The notes below the pieces were generated by a model that was not told the origin of the DNA, ran no database searches, and saw only the letters and a program-made list of their open reading frames with translations. A program made the translations under genes and the position numbers. A DNA stretch of 64,000 nt. Origin: Mycobacterium sp. IS-3022 (GTDB taxonomy: Bacteria > Actinomycetota > Actinomycetes > Mycobacteriales > Mycobacteriaceae). This document shows, in pieces, positions 18,689 to 29,210 of the stretch (position 1 is its first letter; the number at the start of each line of letters is the position of its first letter). Location of the stretch: positions 248,001 through 312,000 of the forward strand of contig NZ_LQIN01000001.1 of the NCBI RefSeq assembly GCF_001500065.1. Reading direction: 5' to 3'.

Positions 18689-19435
18689 TCAGGTGAGCTC
18701 GTAGACCACGGTCACGTTGAAGCCGACGGCCTGCTGGCCGGGCTCGACCGGCACGGCGGCCATCTCCGCCGCCGGACCGCGTGGCCCCGGATACGGCGTC
18801 GGAGGCGTCGACGACGGCACCTCCGAGATCGAGATGACCTTGCCCAGATCCAGGTCGGCCAACAGCGCGTACTGTTCGGCCCGGCTCTTGGCGTCGTTGA
18901 ACGCCCGGGCGCGCGCCTCGCGGACGAGCTGCGAATCGTCCTCGATGGCGAGGGTGACGTCGTTGATCCGCATCGCGTTGCCACCCCTGCTCGCGATGAT
19001 CCCGAACGCCTGCGACGCCGTGTTCAGCTCACGGATCTTGATGTCGATGGTGTTCGACGCCCGGTACCCGGTGATGTTGGTGGAGTCGCCGCCGGCGTAC
19101 TGCGGCTGCACACTCACCTGAGAGGTGTTGATGTCCTTGCGGTCGATGCCCGAGTCGACCAATGCGTCGATGACGCCACGCTGCAGCTGGCTGGTCTGGT
19201 TCAAGGCGCCGGCAGCGTCGGGGGCGACGACCTCCATCGCCGCGTTGATCGTCAGCGTGTCGGGCGTGCCGAGCACCTCGCCGGTGCCGACGACCGTGAC
19301 CTGACGCGGCGCGCTGTCGTCGTTGGTGAGGACCGGGCTGGACTTCGCGTCACAGCCCGAAAGGACGGCGATCAATCCCACCGCGGCGGCGGCGAGGACT
19401 CGGATGGGCGTCTTCGCCCGCGCAGCGATTGGCAT
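18689..19435 (-). CDS. lpqG: LpqG-like lipoprotein with SIMPL (DUF541) domain
   Basis: A 248-residue exported protein. The signal peptide ends in a lipobox (VLSGC, Cys about residue 28), so it is a membrane-anchored lipoprotein facing the periplasm. The remainder is one SIMPL domain with the typical QVTVVGTGE opening and the GYRAS...I block. SIMPL proteins oligomerise at the envelope; their precise role is unclear. ATG at 19435; an upstream GTG (19444) is possible. It converges on the oxidoreductase gene with 16 bases between stops. Homolog of Rv3623. Confidence 0.86.
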   Translation of the reverse strand: MPIAARAKTPIRVLAAAAVGLIAVLSGCDAKSSPVLTNDDSAPRQVTVVGTGEVLGTPDTLTINAAMEVVAPDAAGALNQTSQLQRGVIDALVDSGIDRKDINTSQVSVQPQYAGGDSTNITGYRASNTIDIKIRELNTASQAFGIIASRGGNAMRINDVTLAIEDDSQLVREARARAFNDAKSRAEQYALLADLDLGKVISISEVPSSTPPTPYPGPRGPAAEMAAVPVEPGQQAVGFNVTVVYELT

Positions 19436-19451
19436 GACCGGCACCCTACCG

Positions 19452-20471
19452 TCAGGGCGTTACCACGATCTTGCAGTGCGTGTCGGGATGGGCCAACTCC
19501 TCGAACGCGGCGCCGACCCCGTCGAGGCCCACCTCGCCGGTGATCAGCGGCGAGACGTCGATGCGGCCGTCGGCGATGGCGCGCAACGCTTCCGCGAATT
19601 CGTTGTGGTCGTAGGCGTTGACGAAATGCACGTTGATCTCCTTCGCGATGCCGAACAGCGGCAGCACGGTGTCGGGCTGCATGCACACTCCGGCCACCAC
19701 CAAGCGGCTGCCCAACGGTGCGCGTCGCAGCACGTCGTTGATGATGCCGGGCACGCCGACGGCCTCGAAGATCACCGCAGGCTTCGCGGTGTCGAATGGC
19801 GACCCGTCCGCCGGGTCCAGCGTCATGTGCGCTCCGATGGTCGCGGCGAGCTCCCGGCGCGTCGACGAAAAGTCGGCAGCCACAATGTGTTCGACGCCTT
19901 TGAGCCGTAACGCGGCGACGATCGCAATACCGATCGGACCGCAGCCGATGACGAGGGCGGGCTCACCGGAGGCGATCGCGGATTTGTTGACCGCGTGCAG
20001 CCCAACGGCCATCGGTTCGGTGAGCGCGGCGTGCCGGGGGTCGACGCCGTCGGGCACGCGCAGCAGCAGCGGGGCCGACAGCAGCATCCGCTCGGCGTAT
20101 CCGCCGAGCACCGTGTTGCTCGACAGGATCGGCTCGAAACCGTTCGGCGACAGCAACACCGGCAGCGACGTCACGACCGTTCCGGGTGCCGGCGCGTCGG
20201 TGCGCGGTCCGGCCTCGAGGATCTCGGCGCTGAACTCGTGGCCCATGTACACGTCGTCGTCGACGTCGACGGGCAGACCGCCTTGCACCGGCATTCCCGT
20301 GATCTCGCGGGTGAGCCGAACCATCTGGTCGCCGTGTTTCGCGAAATGCAGATCCGAGCCACAGATGCCGCAGGCTTTGACCGCGACGAGAACCTGACCC
20401 TCCAGGGGAACCGGTTCGGGCACGTCGTCGCGGACCACCATCCGACCGTCCCGCAGTACGGCTGCGCGCAT
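19452..20471 (-). CDS. Zinc-containing alcohol dehydrogenase (MDR family)
   Basis: A 339-residue medium-chain dehydrogenase. ACGICGSDLH supplies the catalytic-zinc Cys, YMGHEFSAE supplies the His-Glu pair, and GCGPIGIAIVAAL is the NAD(P)-binding motif. The four-cysteine structural zinc lobe is not evident, so only the catalytic zinc is expected, as in threonine/sorbitol-type members. The stop-start distance to ephA upstream is one base, so both genes are cotranscribed. Substrate unknown. Confidence 0.88.
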   Translation of the reverse strand: MRAAVLRDGRMVVRDDVPEPVPLEGQVLVAVKACGICGSDLHFAKHGDQMVRLTREITGMPVQGGLPVDVDDDVYMGHEFSAEILEAGPRTDAPAPGTVVTSLPVLLSPNGFEPILSSNTVLGGYAERMLLSAPLLLRVPDGVDPRHAALTEPMAVGLHAVNKSAIASGEPALVIGCGPIGIAIVAALRLKGVEHIVAADFSSTRRELAATIGAHMTLDPADGSPFDTAKPAVIFEAVGVPGIINDVLRRAPLGSRLVVAGVCMQPDTVLPLFGIAKEINVHFVNAYDHNEFAEALRAIADGRIDVSPLITGEVGLDGVGAAFEELAHPDTHCKIVVTP

Positions 20472-21443
20472 TCACCACTCCAATCGGGCGAGGAAATCGA
20501 GCAGCACCGCGTTGACCGCGGCGGGGCGTTCCTGCGGCAGCCAGTGCCCGGCGCCGTCGATCATCACTTCCCGGTAATCGCCGGTGACGATTTCGCGGGC
20601 GCGGTGTCGCGGCGTGTAGGCCAGGGTCGGATCGTCGGCGCCGCCGAGGAACAGCGAGGGGACCGCGATCGTGGCGGCGGGGGTGGTCGCGGTCAGCTCC
20701 CAGTTGAGATCGAAACAGCGGTACCAGTTCAGCGGTGCGGTGAACCCGGTGCGGGTGAACTCGTCGACGTAGTAGTCGAATTCGTCCTGGCTGATCCAGT
20801 CGGGTAGGTCGCCGGGTTCGGGAATGCGCGCCAGGAACCCGTGCGGACCCGGCTCGAGCATCCGCTGGTCGACGAGCCCGTCCTTGGCCGCGGTGGCCGA
20901 GCCGAGCAACTTGCGCATGGTCATGGCGGGGTCGCGGTTCAACTCCGCGTCGGCGGGGCCGGGTTCCTGGTAGTAGAGGATGTAGAAGAACTTCTCGCCG
21001 AAGATGCGGCGGAACGCCTGCGTGGTGGGTACCCGCGAGCGCGGCACCGGCGGTGCGCAGATGCCCACCGCCCCGGCGAACCGGTCAGGGTGCAGCAGCG
21101 GCGCCGCCCACGCCACCACGCCGCCGAAGTCGTGACCCACGATGACGGCCCGCTCCGCGCCTGTGTCGTCGAGCAGGCCGACGACGTCGGCGCACAGCTC
21201 GACGACGTTGTAGGCGTCGATGGCGTCGGGCCGCGACGACCCGCCGTAGCCGCGCTGATCCGGCGCCAGCACGTGATAACCGGCCTCGGCGAGCGCCGGC
21301 AGTTGATGACGCCAGGAGTAGGCAAGTTCGGGGAAGCCGTGGGCGAGCACCACGAGCGGCGCGCCCCGCTCACCCGCTTCGAGCACCCGCAGCCGGACGC
21401 CATTGGTATCGACAAACCGCTCGGTCGGTGTGAGCACGCTCAT
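20472..21443 (-). CDS. ephA: Alpha/beta-hydrolase epoxide hydrolase
   Basis: A 323-residue alpha/beta hydrolase. AHGFPELAYSW carries the HGxP oxyanion motif, GHDFGGVVAW the nucleophilic Asp, and DGAGHWLPQE the catalytic His. Cap-domain tyrosines typical of epoxide hydrolases (FYILYYQEPG) are present. It opens epoxides to diols, in detoxification or lipid metabolism. The ATG at 21443 begins MSVLTPTERF. It heads a two-gene unit with the dehydrogenase, and a LexA-like box lies 50 bases upstream. Homolog of Rv3617. Confidence 0.88.
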   Translation of the reverse strand: MSVLTPTERFVDTNGVRLRVLEAGERGAPLVVLAHGFPELAYSWRHQLPALAEAGYHVLAPDQRGYGGSSRPDAIDAYNVVELCADVVGLLDDTGAERAVIVGHDFGGVVAWAAPLLHPDRFAGAVGICAPPVPRSRVPTTQAFRRIFGEKFFYILYYQEPGPADAELNRDPAMTMRKLLGSATAAKDGLVDQRMLEPGPHGFLARIPEPGDLPDWISQDEFDYYVDEFTRTGFTAPLNWYRCFDLNWELTATTPAATIAVPSLFLGGADDPTLAYTPRHRAREIVTGDYREVMIDGAGHWLPQERPAAVNAVLLDFLARLEW

Positions 21444-21492
21444 ATCTTCGATGCCGAAAGTACGGTTGTGAACACAAAACGCGGGTGAACTC

Positions 21493-21508
21493 GCGAACAA
21501 GCGTTCGC
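21493..21508. promoter_or_regulatory. LexA/SOS-box-like palindrome between ephA and ftsH
   Basis: GCGAACAAGCGTTCGC is a perfect inverted repeat with core CGAAC-N4-GTTCG, matching the mycobacterial SOS-box consensus TCGAAC-N4-GTTCGA except for the outermost base on each side. It lies 50 bases upstream of the ephA start and 118 bases upstream of ftsH, where a repressor could act on either promoter. Confidence 0.45.
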
Positions 21509-21625
21509 TCGGCGGAGAACCGTCGGGAACCTCGGATCGTTGGTCTAGCGGTAGCCTGAACTATTCCAGCTGCGCACATTGGACAGAACTAACGGCCCCT
21601 GCGGCCGAACGACGACGGATAGTTG

Positions 21626-23941
21626 ATGAACCGGAAAAATGTCATCCGCACGCTGACCGTGATCGCGGTCGTGCTGTTGCTGGGTTGGTCCTTCTACTAC
21701 TTCAGCGACGACACCCGCGGCTACAAGCCCATCGAGACTTCGGTGGCGGTCGCCCAGATCAACGGCGACAACGTCGACTCGGCCCAGATCGACGACCGCG
21801 AACAACAGCTCCGGCTCGAGCTGAAGAACGAGGTCGAAGGCAGCGACAAGGTCATCACCAAGTATCCGACCGGCTACGGCGCGACGCTGTTCGAGTCGCT
21901 GCAGGACAAGAACGTCAAGACCAACACCGTGGTCAACCAGGGCAGCATGCTCGGTTCGCTGCTGATCTACCTGCTGCCGCTGTTGCTGCTGGTCGCGCTG
22001 TTTGTGATGTTCTCCCGGATGCAGACCGGCGGCCGGATGGGCTTCGGTTTCGGCAAGTCGCGGGCCAAGCAGTTGACCAAGGACATGCCCAAGACCACGT
22101 TCGCCGACGTGGCCGGCGTCGACGAGGCCGTCGAAGAGCTCTACGAGATCAAGGACTTCCTGCAGAATCCGTCGCGGTATCAGGCGCTGGGCGCCAAGAT
22201 CCCGAAGGGCGTGCTGCTGTTCGGGCCGCCCGGCACCGGTAAGACGCTGCTGGCGCGGGCCGTCGCGGGCGAGGCCGGTGTCCCGTTCTTCACGATCTCC
22301 GGCTCGGACTTCGTCGAGATGTTCGTCGGCGTCGGTGCCTCGCGGGTTCGGGACCTGTTCGAACAGGCCAAGCAGAACAGCCCCTGCATCATCTTCGTCG
22401 ACGAGATCGACGCGGTCGGTCGCCAGCGCGGCGCCGGCCTGGGCGGCGGCCACGACGAACGCGAGCAGACGCTCAACCAGCTGCTCGTCGAGATGGACGG
22501 CTTCGGCGACCGCCAAGGCGTCATCCTGATCGCCGCCACCAACCGGCCCGACATCCTCGACCCCGCGCTGCTGCGCCCCGGCCGCTTCGACCGCCAGATC
22601 CCGGTCTCCAACCCCGATCTCGCGGGCCGCCGCGCGGTGCTGCGGGTGCACTCGCAGGGCAAACCGATCGCCGACGACGCCGACCTCGACGGGCTGGCCA
22701 AGCGCACGGTCGGCATGTCGGGCGCCGACCTGGCCAACGTCATCAACGAGGCGGCGCTGCTCACGGCCCGCGAGAACGGCACCGTCATCACCGGTCCCGC
22801 GCTCGAAGAGGCCGTCGACCGCGTCGTCGGCGGGCCGCGCCGCAAGAGCCGCATCATCAGCGAGCACGAGAAGAAGATCACCGCCTACCACGAGGGCGGC
22901 CACACCCTGGCGGCGTGGGCGATGCCCGACATCGACCCGATCTACAAGGTGACGATTCTGGCCCGCGGCCGCACCGGCGGACATGCCATGGCGGTGCCCG
23001 AGGACGACAAGGGCCTGATGACCCGGTCCGAGATGATCGCCCGGCTGGTGTTCGCGATGGGCGGCCGAGCGGCCGAGGAGCTGGTGTTCCGCGAGCCGAC
23101 CACCGGCGCGGTTTCCGACATCGAGCAGGCCACCAAGATCGCCCGCGCGATGGTCACCGAGTACGGCATGAGCTCCAAGCTCGGCGCGGTGCGTTACGGC
23201 ACCGAGCACGGCGACCCGTTCCTGGGCCGCACCATGGGCACCCAACCCGACTACAGCCACGAGGTCGCGCAGATCATCGACGACGAGATCCGCAAGCTCA
23301 TCGAGGCCGCGCACACCGAGGCGTGGGAGATCCTCACCGAGTACCGCGACGTGCTCGACACCCTCGCCGGCGAACTGCTGGAGAAGGAGACACTGCACCG
23401 GCGCGAGCTCGAAGCGATTTTCGGCGACGTGAAGAAGCGCCCGCGGTTGACCATGTTCGACGACTTCGGTGGCCGCGTGCCGTCCGACAAACCGCCGATC
23501 AAGACGCCCGGCGAGCTCGCGATCGAGCGCGGTGAGGAATGGCCGAAACCGGTGCCCGAGCCGGCGTTCAAGGCCGCCATTGCCGCGGCCAGCAAGGCCG
23601 CCGAAGCCACCAAGCTCGCCGAGGGCGGCAAGAACGGAACCAACGGCAGCGGCAACGGATCCTCCGGCAATGCGCCGACGCAGCCGGACTACGGCGCGCC
23701 CGCCGGCTGGCACGCCCCGGGTTGGCCCCCGCAGCAGCAACAACAACAGCCGCCGGTCCAGCAGCCCCACGGCTACTGGTATCCGCCGCCGCAGGCGGGT
23801 TGGCATCCCCCCAATGCCGCAGGTGCCCCGCCCTATCCGCAGTATCAGCCGTATCCGCAGCCCGGCCCGCCCGGCGCCCAACCGAACGCGCCCCAGCCCA
23901 GCGAGGACCAGGGTCAGGACAACAGCCGGCGAAACGGCTGA
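21626..23941 (+). CDS. ftsH: ATP-dependent zinc metalloprotease FtsH
   Basis: A 771-residue membrane AAA+ protease. Two membrane helices (about 8-25 and 108-130) flank an extracytoplasmic domain. Walker A is GPPGTGKT, Walker B is [12 protein letters not shown], and the second region of homology is [20 protein letters not shown]. The zinc site is HEGGH, the usual mycobacterial variant of HEAGH. The last 150 residues are a low-complexity Ala/Gln/Pro/Gly tail. It extracts and degrades membrane and unfolded proteins. ATG at 21626. It heads the fol operon, with folE 28 bases on. Homolog of Rv3610c. Confidence 0.96.
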   Translation: MNRKNVIRTLTVIAVVLLLGWSFYYFSDDTRGYKPIETSVAVAQINGDNVDSAQIDDREQQLRLELKNEVEGSDKVITKYPTGYGATLFESLQDKNVKTNTVVNQGSMLGSLLIYLLPLLLLVALFVMFSRMQTGGRMGFGFGKSRAKQLTKDMPKTTFADVAGVDEAVEELYEIKDFLQNPSRYQALGAKIPKGVLLFGPPGTGKTLLARAVAGEAGVPFFTISGSDFVEMFVGVGASRVRDLFEQAKQNSPCIIFVDEIDAVGRQRGAGLGGGHDEREQTLNQLLVEMDGFGDRQGVILIAATNRPDILDPALLRPGRFDRQIPVSNPDLAGRRAVLRVHSQGKPIADDADLDGLAKRTVGMSGADLANVINEAALLTARENGTVITGPALEEAVDRVVGGPRRKSRIISEHEKKITAYHEGGHTLAAWAMPDIDPIYKVTILARGRTGGHAMAVPEDDKGLMTRSEMIARLVFAMGGRAAEELVFREPTTGAVSDIEQATKIARAMVTEYGMSSKLGAVRYGTEHGDPFLGRTMGTQPDYSHEVAQIIDDEIRKLIEAAHTEAWEILTEYRDVLDTLAGELLEKETLHRRELEAIFGDVKKRPRLTMFDDFGGRVPSDKPPIKTPGELAIERGEEWPKPVPEPAFKAAIAAASKAAEATKLAEGGKNGTNGSGNGSSGNAPTQPDYGAPAGWHAPGWPPQQQQQQPPVQQPHGYWYPPPQAGWHPPNAAGAPPYPQYQPYPQPGPPGAQPNAPQPSEDQGQDNSRRNG

Positions 23942-23969
23942 CAAGCAGGCAGGCTCACAGGAGGCTCCA

Positions 23970-24578
23970 TTGGCGCAGTCGCAGCACAACTCTGTCACCT
24001 TCAGCCCCGCGAAGTTCGATCAGCCGCGTGCGGAGGCCGCGGTGCGCGAGCTTCTGCTCGCCGTCGGAGAGGACCCCGACCGGCATGGGCTGGAGTCGAC
24101 GCCGACGCGGGTGGCGCGGGCGTACAAGGAGCTGTTCGCCGGGCTCTACATCGACCCGGACTCGGTGCTGGACACCACCTTTGACGAGCAGCACGACGAA
24201 ATGGTGCTCGTCAAGCAGATCCCGATGTACTCGACCTGCGAACATCACCTGGTGTCATTCCATGGCGTCGCGCACGTGGGCTACATCCCGGGTAACGACG
24301 GCCGCGTCACCGGGTTGTCCAAGATCGCCCGACTCGTCGATCTCTACGCCAAGCGACCGCAGGTGCAGGAACGGCTCACCGGGCAGATCGCCGACGCGAT
24401 GATGCGCAAACTGGATCCGCGCGGGGTGATCGTCGTGGTGGAAGCCGAGCACCTGTGCATGTCCATGCGCGGCGTACGCAAACCGGGCGCGGTGACGACC
24501 ACGTCGGCGGTGCGTGGCCAGTTCAAGGTCGATGCGGCATCGAGGGCCGAGGCGCTGGACCTGATCCTGCGCAGATGA
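23970..24578 (+). CDS. folE: GTP cyclohydrolase I
   Basis: A 202-residue enzyme that converts GTP to 7,8-dihydroneopterin triphosphate, the first step of folate synthesis. Zinc ligands are visible: YSTCEHHLV (Cys, His) and [11 protein letters not shown] (second Cys). [18 protein letters not shown] is the family signature. TTG start at 23970, supported by AGGAGG at 23959-23964. The stop overlaps folP (ATGA). Confidence 0.95.
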   Translation: MAQSQHNSVTFSPAKFDQPRAEAAVRELLLAVGEDPDRHGLESTPTRVARAYKELFAGLYIDPDSVLDTTFDEQHDEMVLVKQIPMYSTCEHHLVSFHGVAHVGYIPGNDGRVTGLSKIARLVDLYAKRPQVQERLTGQIADAMMRKLDPRGVIVVVEAEHLCMSMRGVRKPGAVTTTSAVRGQFKVDAASRAEALDLILRR

Positions 24579-25396
24579 ACCAGACCAAGGTGCGCGTCAT
24601 GGGGGTCGTGAACGTCACCGACGACTCCTTCTCCGACGGAGGCTTGTTCCTCGACCGTGACCGCGCCGTCGAGCACGGGCTCGAGTTGGTCGCTCAGGGT
24701 GCGGCGATCGTCGATGTCGGCGGTGAGTCCACCCGTCCCGGCGCCGTCCGCATCGAGCCCGATGTCGAGAAGTCGCGCGTGACACCGGTCATCGGCGAAC
24801 TCGCCGCACAAGGCGTCACCGTCAGCATCGACACCATGCACGCCGACGTCGCGCGGGCGGCGCTGGAGAACGGTGCGCAGATCGTCAACGACGTGTCCGG
24901 CGGCCGCGCCGACCCGAACATGGCTGCCCTGCTCGCCGACGCGAAAGTGCCCTGGGTGCTGATGCATTGGCGCTCGGTCGGCGCGGACCGGCCCCACGAG
25001 GTGCCCGTCTACCGGGACGTGGTCGAAGAGGTGCGCACCGAACTGCTCGCCAGCGTCGACGCCGCGGTGGCCGCGGGCGTCGACCCGGCCAGGCTCGTCA
25101 TCGATCCGGGTCTGGGATTCGCCAAGACCGGCGAACACAACTGGGCGCTGCTGCGCGCGCTGCCCGAGTTCGTCGCGACCGGCATCCCGGTGCTGGTCGG
25201 TGCGTCGCGCAAGCGCTTTCTCGGCACGCTGCTGGCGGACCCGGACGGCCGACCGCGGTCGCCGGACGGCCGCGAGACCGCGACCGCGGTGATTTCTGCG
25301 CTGGCCGGCCTGCACGGCGCCTGGGGCGTGCGGGTGCACGACGTGCGCGCCTCGGTGGATGCCATCAAGGTGCTGGAGGCGTGGCAGCATGGCTGA
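24575..25396 (+). CDS. folP: Dihydropteroate synthase
   Basis: A 273-residue TIM-barrel enzyme joining p-aminobenzoate to dihydropterin pyrophosphate; it is the sulfonamide target. Signatures: [49 protein letters not shown] and GASRKRFLG. The ATG at 24575 overlaps the folE stop, and the 3' end overlaps folB by eight bases. Confidence 0.95.
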   Translation: MNQTKVRVMGVVNVTDDSFSDGGLFLDRDRAVEHGLELVAQGAAIVDVGGESTRPGAVRIEPDVEKSRVTPVIGELAAQGVTVSIDTMHADVARAALENGAQIVNDVSGGRADPNMAALLADAKVPWVLMHWRSVGADRPHEVPVYRDVVEEVRTELLASVDAAVAAGVDPARLVIDPGLGFAKTGEHNWALLRALPEFVATGIPVLVGASRKRFLGTLLADPDGRPRSPDGRETATAVISALAGLHGAWGVRVHDVRASVDAIKVLEAWQHG

Positions 25397-25769
25397 CCGA
25401 ATGGAGTTGCGCGGCTTGCGGGTTCGCGGCCACCACGGCGTCTACGCGCACGAGCGCCGCGACGGCCAGGACTTCGTCGTCGACATCACGGTCTGGCTGG
25501 ATCTCGCCGTTGCAGCGGCCAGCGACGACCTGGCCGACACCTTGGACTACGGCGCGCTGGCGCAGCGGGCGGCCGACGTCGTGGCCGGCCCGCCGCGCGA
25601 CCTGATCGAGGCCGTGGCCGGCGAGATCGCCGACGGCGTCATGACCGATGACCGCGTGCACGCCGTCGAGGTCGTCGTGCACAAGCCGGCGGCGCCGATC
25701 CCGCTGACGTTCGCCGACGTCGCGGTGGTGGCCCGTCGATCACGCCGCGGCCGGGGCGGTGACCGTTGA
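25389..25769 (+). CDS. folB: Dihydroneopterin aldolase
   Basis: A 126-residue enzyme with the family opening [17 protein letters not shown], including the conserved Gly-x-x-Gly-Val segment and Glu substrate contact. The catalytic Lys is in [11 protein letters not shown]. It cleaves dihydroneopterin to 6-hydroxymethyl-dihydropterin and glycolaldehyde. It overlaps folP upstream and folK downstream (TTGA), consistent with tight coupling of the folate genes. Confidence 0.93.
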   Translation: MADRMELRGLRVRGHHGVYAHERRDGQDFVVDITVWLDLAVAAASDDLADTLDYGALAQRAADVVAGPPRDLIEAVAGEIADGVMTDDRVHAVEVVVHKPAAPIPLTFADVAVVARRSRRGRGGDR

Positions 25770-26278
25770 CCCGCGCAGTTCTCTCGATCGGCTCGAACCT
25801 CGGCGACCGGCTGGCCATGTTGCGCTCGGTCGTGGACGGGCTCGGCGAAGCGGTGCGCACAGTGTCGCCGGTGTACGAGACCGCCCCGTGGGGTGGTGTC
25901 GACCAGGGCCCGTTCCTCAACGCGGTGGTGATCGCCGACGACCCCGGACTCGACGGCCGCGGATGGTTACAGCGCGCGCATGAGCTCGAGCGGTCCGCCG
26001 ACCGGGTGCGCACGCAACGTTGGGGACCGCGCACCCTCGACGTGGACATCGTCACCTGCCACGCCGACGGCGCCGAGCTGATCTCATGCGACGCGGAGCT
26101 GACCCTGCCGCACCCGCGGGCGCATCAGCGTGCGTTCGTGCTCGTGCCGTGGCTCGCGATCGAACCGGACGCCGTGTTGACCGTGGCGGGGCGGCCGCGC
26201 CGGGTGGACGAGCTGCTCACCGCACTCGACGCGACCGAACGCGACGGCGTTCGCCGTACCGACCTGGTGCTGAGCTGA
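25766..26278 (+). CDS. folK: 6-hydroxymethyl-7,8-dihydropterin pyrophosphokinase
   Basis: A 170-residue HPPK. Motifs: [10 protein letters not shown] at the N-terminus, FLNAVV, ER...[15 protein letters not shown] with the Mg-binding Asp pair, and [15 protein letters not shown]. It transfers pyrophosphate from ATP to the pterin alcohol, feeding folP. The TTG at 25766 overlaps the folB stop. The stop abuts the next membrane protein gene. Confidence 0.94.
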   Translation: MTRAVLSIGSNLGDRLAMLRSVVDGLGEAVRTVSPVYETAPWGGVDQGPFLNAVVIADDPGLDGRGWLQRAHELERSADRVRTQRWGPRTLDVDIVTCHADGAELISCDAELTLPHPRAHQRAFVLVPWLAIEPDAVLTVAGRPRRVDELLTALDATERDGVRRTDLVLS

Positions 26279-26754
26279 TGGGGCCGACCCGCTGGCGGGA
26301 CCTCGTCGTGGCGGCCGTGCTCACCGCCGTGGTGGGCTATTTGCTCGTGCTCGCGCTGTACCGGTGGTTTCCGCCGATCACACTCTGGACGGGCATATCG
26401 CTGCTGGTGGTCGCGATCGCCGAAGCGGGCTGGGCGTTCCATGTCCGGGCCAAGGTCCGTGACGGCGAGATCGGTGTCGGGTCCGGCCGGTTGGACCCCC
26501 TCGCGGTGGCGAGGTCGGTGGTGATCGCCAAGGCGTCGGCCTGGGTCGGGGCGCTGGTGCTGGGGTGGTGGTCGGCCGTGCTCGTCTACCTGCTTCCGCG
26601 GCGGTCGACTTTGCGCGTCGCGGCCGACGACACCGCGGGCGCCGCAGTGGCGGCGGGGTGTGCGCTGGCGCTCGTCGTTGCTGCGCTGTGGTTGCAGCAT
26701 TGCTGCAAGTCTCCGGGGGAGCCGCCGGAGAAGCCCGACGGGGCAACGGAATAG
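26278..26754 (+). CDS. DUF3180-type small membrane protein (Rv3605c family)
   Basis: A 158-residue protein with four predicted membrane helices (about 10-28, 36-54, 80-100, 118-137) and a short charged C-terminus. It matches the actinobacterial family always found next to folK. Function unknown. Its start overlaps the folK stop by one base, so it is in the folate operon; linkage to folate chemistry has not been shown by sequence. Confidence 0.82.
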   Translation: MGPTRWRDLVVAAVLTAVVGYLLVLALYRWFPPITLWTGISLLVVAIAEAGWAFHVRAKVRDGEIGVGSGRLDPLAVARSVVIAKASAWVGALVLGWWSAVLVYLLPRRSTLRVAADDTAGAAVAAGCALALVVAALWLQHCCKSPGEPPEKPDGATE

Positions 26755-26832
26755 CCGACTGGCGCGAGCGCGCGGTCGAATCGCCGCGAAGGTCGACACG
26801 CGGAGTGACCTGTGGCGGGTACAGTCGCCCCC

Positions 26833-28155
26833 ATGACCGATCCGACCCGCAGCGCCCGGTCTCGGCGCGGCGGCCGCAGGCCGGGTTGGATGTTGTTGAC
26901 CGCGTTGCTGGTGCTGGCGATCGCGGCGAGTTCCGCCTTGGTGTTCACCAACCGGGTGGAGCTGCTCAAGCTGGCCGTCATCCTCGCGTTGTGGGCTGCG
27001 GTTGTCGCGGCGTTCGTGTCGGTCATCTACCGACGGCAGAGCGATATCGACCAGGCCAAGGTGCGCGACCTCAAGCTGGTGTACGACCTGCAGTTGGACC
27101 GGGAGATCTCGGCGCGCCGCGAATACGAGCTGTCGCTGGAGTCGCAACTGCGCCGCGAACTCGCCTCCGAGGTGCGCGCCCAGGCCGCCGACGAGGTGGC
27201 GAACCTGCGGGCGGAGCTGGCCGCGCTGCGGGCCAACCTGGAGATCCTGTTCGACGCCGACCTGTCCCACCGGCCCGCGATCGAGACCGAACGCACCACC
27301 GTCCGCGCCTACAGCGACTGGGCACGCGACTCGGAAACCACCGGGCGGGTGACCGCCGGCCCGTTCGAGTCGTACCGGCCGCATGTCGATGAGCGCACCG
27401 AGGAGAGCCCGATCATCGACGTGCCCGCCGAACCGCAGCCGGAGTTCGGTTGGGCGGCGTCGTCGGAAACCGCTGGGGCGCACCGCAGATCGTTCGACGA
27501 CGAGCGGGTCCGCCAGCCGGTGGAGGAATCCTTTCCGTGGGTTCCTCCGACGCCACAGCCCGCGCCACAGCCGCCGCCGCAGCCGCAGCCGCGGCCCGAG
27601 CCCGTCCCGCAACCTCCGCCGCGACCAGAACCCGCCGCGGCGGCTGCGCCGGTGACCCCTCCTCCGCAACCGACACCGCCACCCGAGCCGGAGCCGGCAC
27701 CAGAACCGCAGCCGGAGCCGGCGGCTGAGTGGCAGCCCGCGCCCGCCGACGGCCTGTGGCTTCCACCGGGAAGCCCGGGCAGCAACTGGGTGTCGTCGAG
27801 CATCAACGGAGAGGCGAACGAATACGTCGGCAGGCGGCGCGCCCCCGAACCCACGCAGGACGCGACCGAGGGGACAGGCGTGCAGCCCGCCATGTCGACG
27901 CCGACGCCAGGACCGCGGCGCGGGCGGCATTCCGCCCCACCGGACGCCGGAGATCCCGGCCGCCCAGTCGGCCCCACGCTGGCCGCCGAACCGGCACAGC
28001 AGCCCTCCGAGCCCCCGTCGGCGCCGGCCGCCGAACGGTCGCGACACCGCAGCGCTGACGACACCGACACCGCCGGCCAGTCCGTCGCCGAACTGCTGGC
28101 CCGGCTGCAAGCGAGCCCTACGCCGGGTGGGCGTCGGCGCCGCCGCGAGGAGTGA
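26833..28155 (+). CDS. Membrane protein with coiled segment and Pro-rich tail (Rv3604c-like)
   Basis: A 440-residue protein. Two adjacent transmembrane helices (about residues 19-38 and 43-63) are followed by a charged helical segment rich in Arg/Glu/Leu (about 66-140), probably coiled coil. A long Pro/Glu/Gln/Ala-rich region with repeated PQP and PEP runs (about 235-320) and an Arg-rich end (GRRRRREE) complete it. It fits the mycobacterial cytoplasmic-tailed membrane protein between DUF3180 and the pantothenate genes. ATG at 26833; a GTG seven codons upstream is possible. Function unknown. Confidence 0.75.
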   Translation: MTDPTRSARSRRGGRRPGWMLLTALLVLAIAASSALVFTNRVELLKLAVILALWAAVVAAFVSVIYRRQSDIDQAKVRDLKLVYDLQLDREISARREYELSLESQLRRELASEVRAQAADEVANLRAELAALRANLEILFDADLSHRPAIETERTTVRAYSDWARDSETTGRVTAGPFESYRPHVDERTEESPIIDVPAEPQPEFGWAASSETAGAHRRSFDDERVRQPVEESFPWVPPTPQPAPQPPPQPQPRPEPVPQPPPRPEPAAAAAPVTPPPQPTPPPEPEPAPEPQPEPAAEWQPAPADGLWLPPGSPGSNWVSSSINGEANEYVGRRRAPEPTQDATEGTGVQPAMSTPTPGPRRGRHSAPPDAGDPGRPVGPTLAAEPAQQPSEPPSAPAAERSRHRSADDTDTAGQSVAELLARLQASPTPGGRRRRREE

Positions 28156-28244
28156 GCTAACCTCGTATCGACCGTCCGGTACCCGCACCGCAGGACCGGA
28201 ACGAAGACACATCAACTCTCAGCGAGGTCGGCTTCGTGGTTCTC

Positions 28245-29210
28245 ATGGCGACCCCACCTGGCGGATTCCGTCCGGCGCGGCTCACTGTCGGCATCATTTC
28301 CGCAGGTCGCGTCGGTTCGGCGCTAGGCGTTGCCCTCGAGCGCGCCGAGCATGTCGTGGTGGCGTGCAGCGCGATCTCGCGCGCGTCCCGCGACCGCGCG
28401 CACCGCAGGTTGCCCGACACGGCGGTGCTCCCGGTCGACGAGGTCGCAGGCCGCGCCGAACTCCTGCTGCTTGCGGTGCCCGACGCCGTGCTCGCGGACC
28501 TGGTGTCGGGTCTGTCCGCAACCGGGTCGGTACGGCCGGGCACGATCGTCGCGCACACCTCCGGCGCCAACGGCATCGGCGTGCTGGCGCCGCTGGCCGA
28601 TCAGGGCTGCATCCCGCTGGCGATTCACCCGGCGATGACGTTCACCGGGACCGACGAGGACATCGAACGGCTGCCCGACACCTGCTTCGGTGTGACCGCC
28701 GCCGACGAAGTCGCCTACGCGATCGCCCAGTCACTGGTGCTCGAGATCGGCGGCGAGCCGTTCCGGGTCCGGGAGGACGCGCGCGCGCTGTATCACGCCG
28801 CGCTCGCGCACGGCAGCAACCACGTGGTCACCGTGCTGCTCGACGCGGTCGAAGCGCTGCGGTCCGCGCTGCGGGGTCAGGAACTGTTGGGCCAGGAACT
28901 GGTCGACGATGCGCCGGGCGGCATCGCGGAGCGGGTGATCGGTCCGCTGGCGCGGGCCTCTCTGGAGAACGCGCTGCACCGAGGGCAGGGAGCGCTGACC
29001 GGACCCGTGGCGCGCGGCGACGCGGCCGCGGTCGCGACACATCTGGAGGCGTTGACGGAGGTGGAACCCGAACTGACACAGGCGTATCGGGCGAATTCGC
29101 TGCGAACCGCCCAGCGTGCACACGCCCCCGACGAGATATTCGCTGTGCTCGCAGCGGAACCCAGCGTCGGCCGGGGTGGGCCCACGCGTCAGCTGGGGAC
29201 GGGCCGATGA
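28245..29210 (+). CDS. Rossmann-like and DUF2520 domain protein (Rv3603c family)
   Basis: A 321-residue protein. An N-terminal NAD(P)-binding-like fold opens [14 protein letters not shown], a GxGxxG-like turn with Ser-Ala replacing Gly. The C-terminal DUF2520 helical domain includes [16 protein letters not shown]. The layout resembles ketopantoate reductase and pyrroline-carboxylate reductase. It overlaps panC by four bases (ATGA), so its product may act in pantothenate metabolism, but no activity can be assigned. ATG at 28245; an upstream GTG (28236) is possible. Confidence 0.82.
   Translation: MATPPGGFRPARLTVGIISAGRVGSALGVALERAEHVVVACSAISRASRDRAHRRLPDTAVLPVDEVAGRAELLLLAVPDAVLADLVSGLSATGSVRPGTIVAHTSGANGIGVLAPLADQGCIPLAIHPAMTFTGTDEDIERLPDTCFGVTAADEVAYAIAQSLVLEIGGEPFRVREDARALYHAALAHGSNHVVTVLLDAVEALRSALRGQELLGQELVDDAPGGIAERVIGPLARASLENALHRGQGALTGPVARGDAAAVATHLEALTEVEPELTQAYRANSLRTAQRAHAPDEIFAVLAAEPSVGRGGPTRQLGTGR

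Noticed and set aside
21545..23998. 817-codon minus-strand frame opposite ftsH
   Set aside because: Shadow frame of a high-GC gene. ftsH motifs are intact on the plus strand and the antisense translation is low-complexity Arg/Val/Leu.
26125..28215. 696-codon minus-strand frame opposite folK to the Rv3604c-like gene
   Set aside because: Its Arg/Gly-rich content mirrors the Pro-rich tail of the plus-strand gene; no start signal or domain.
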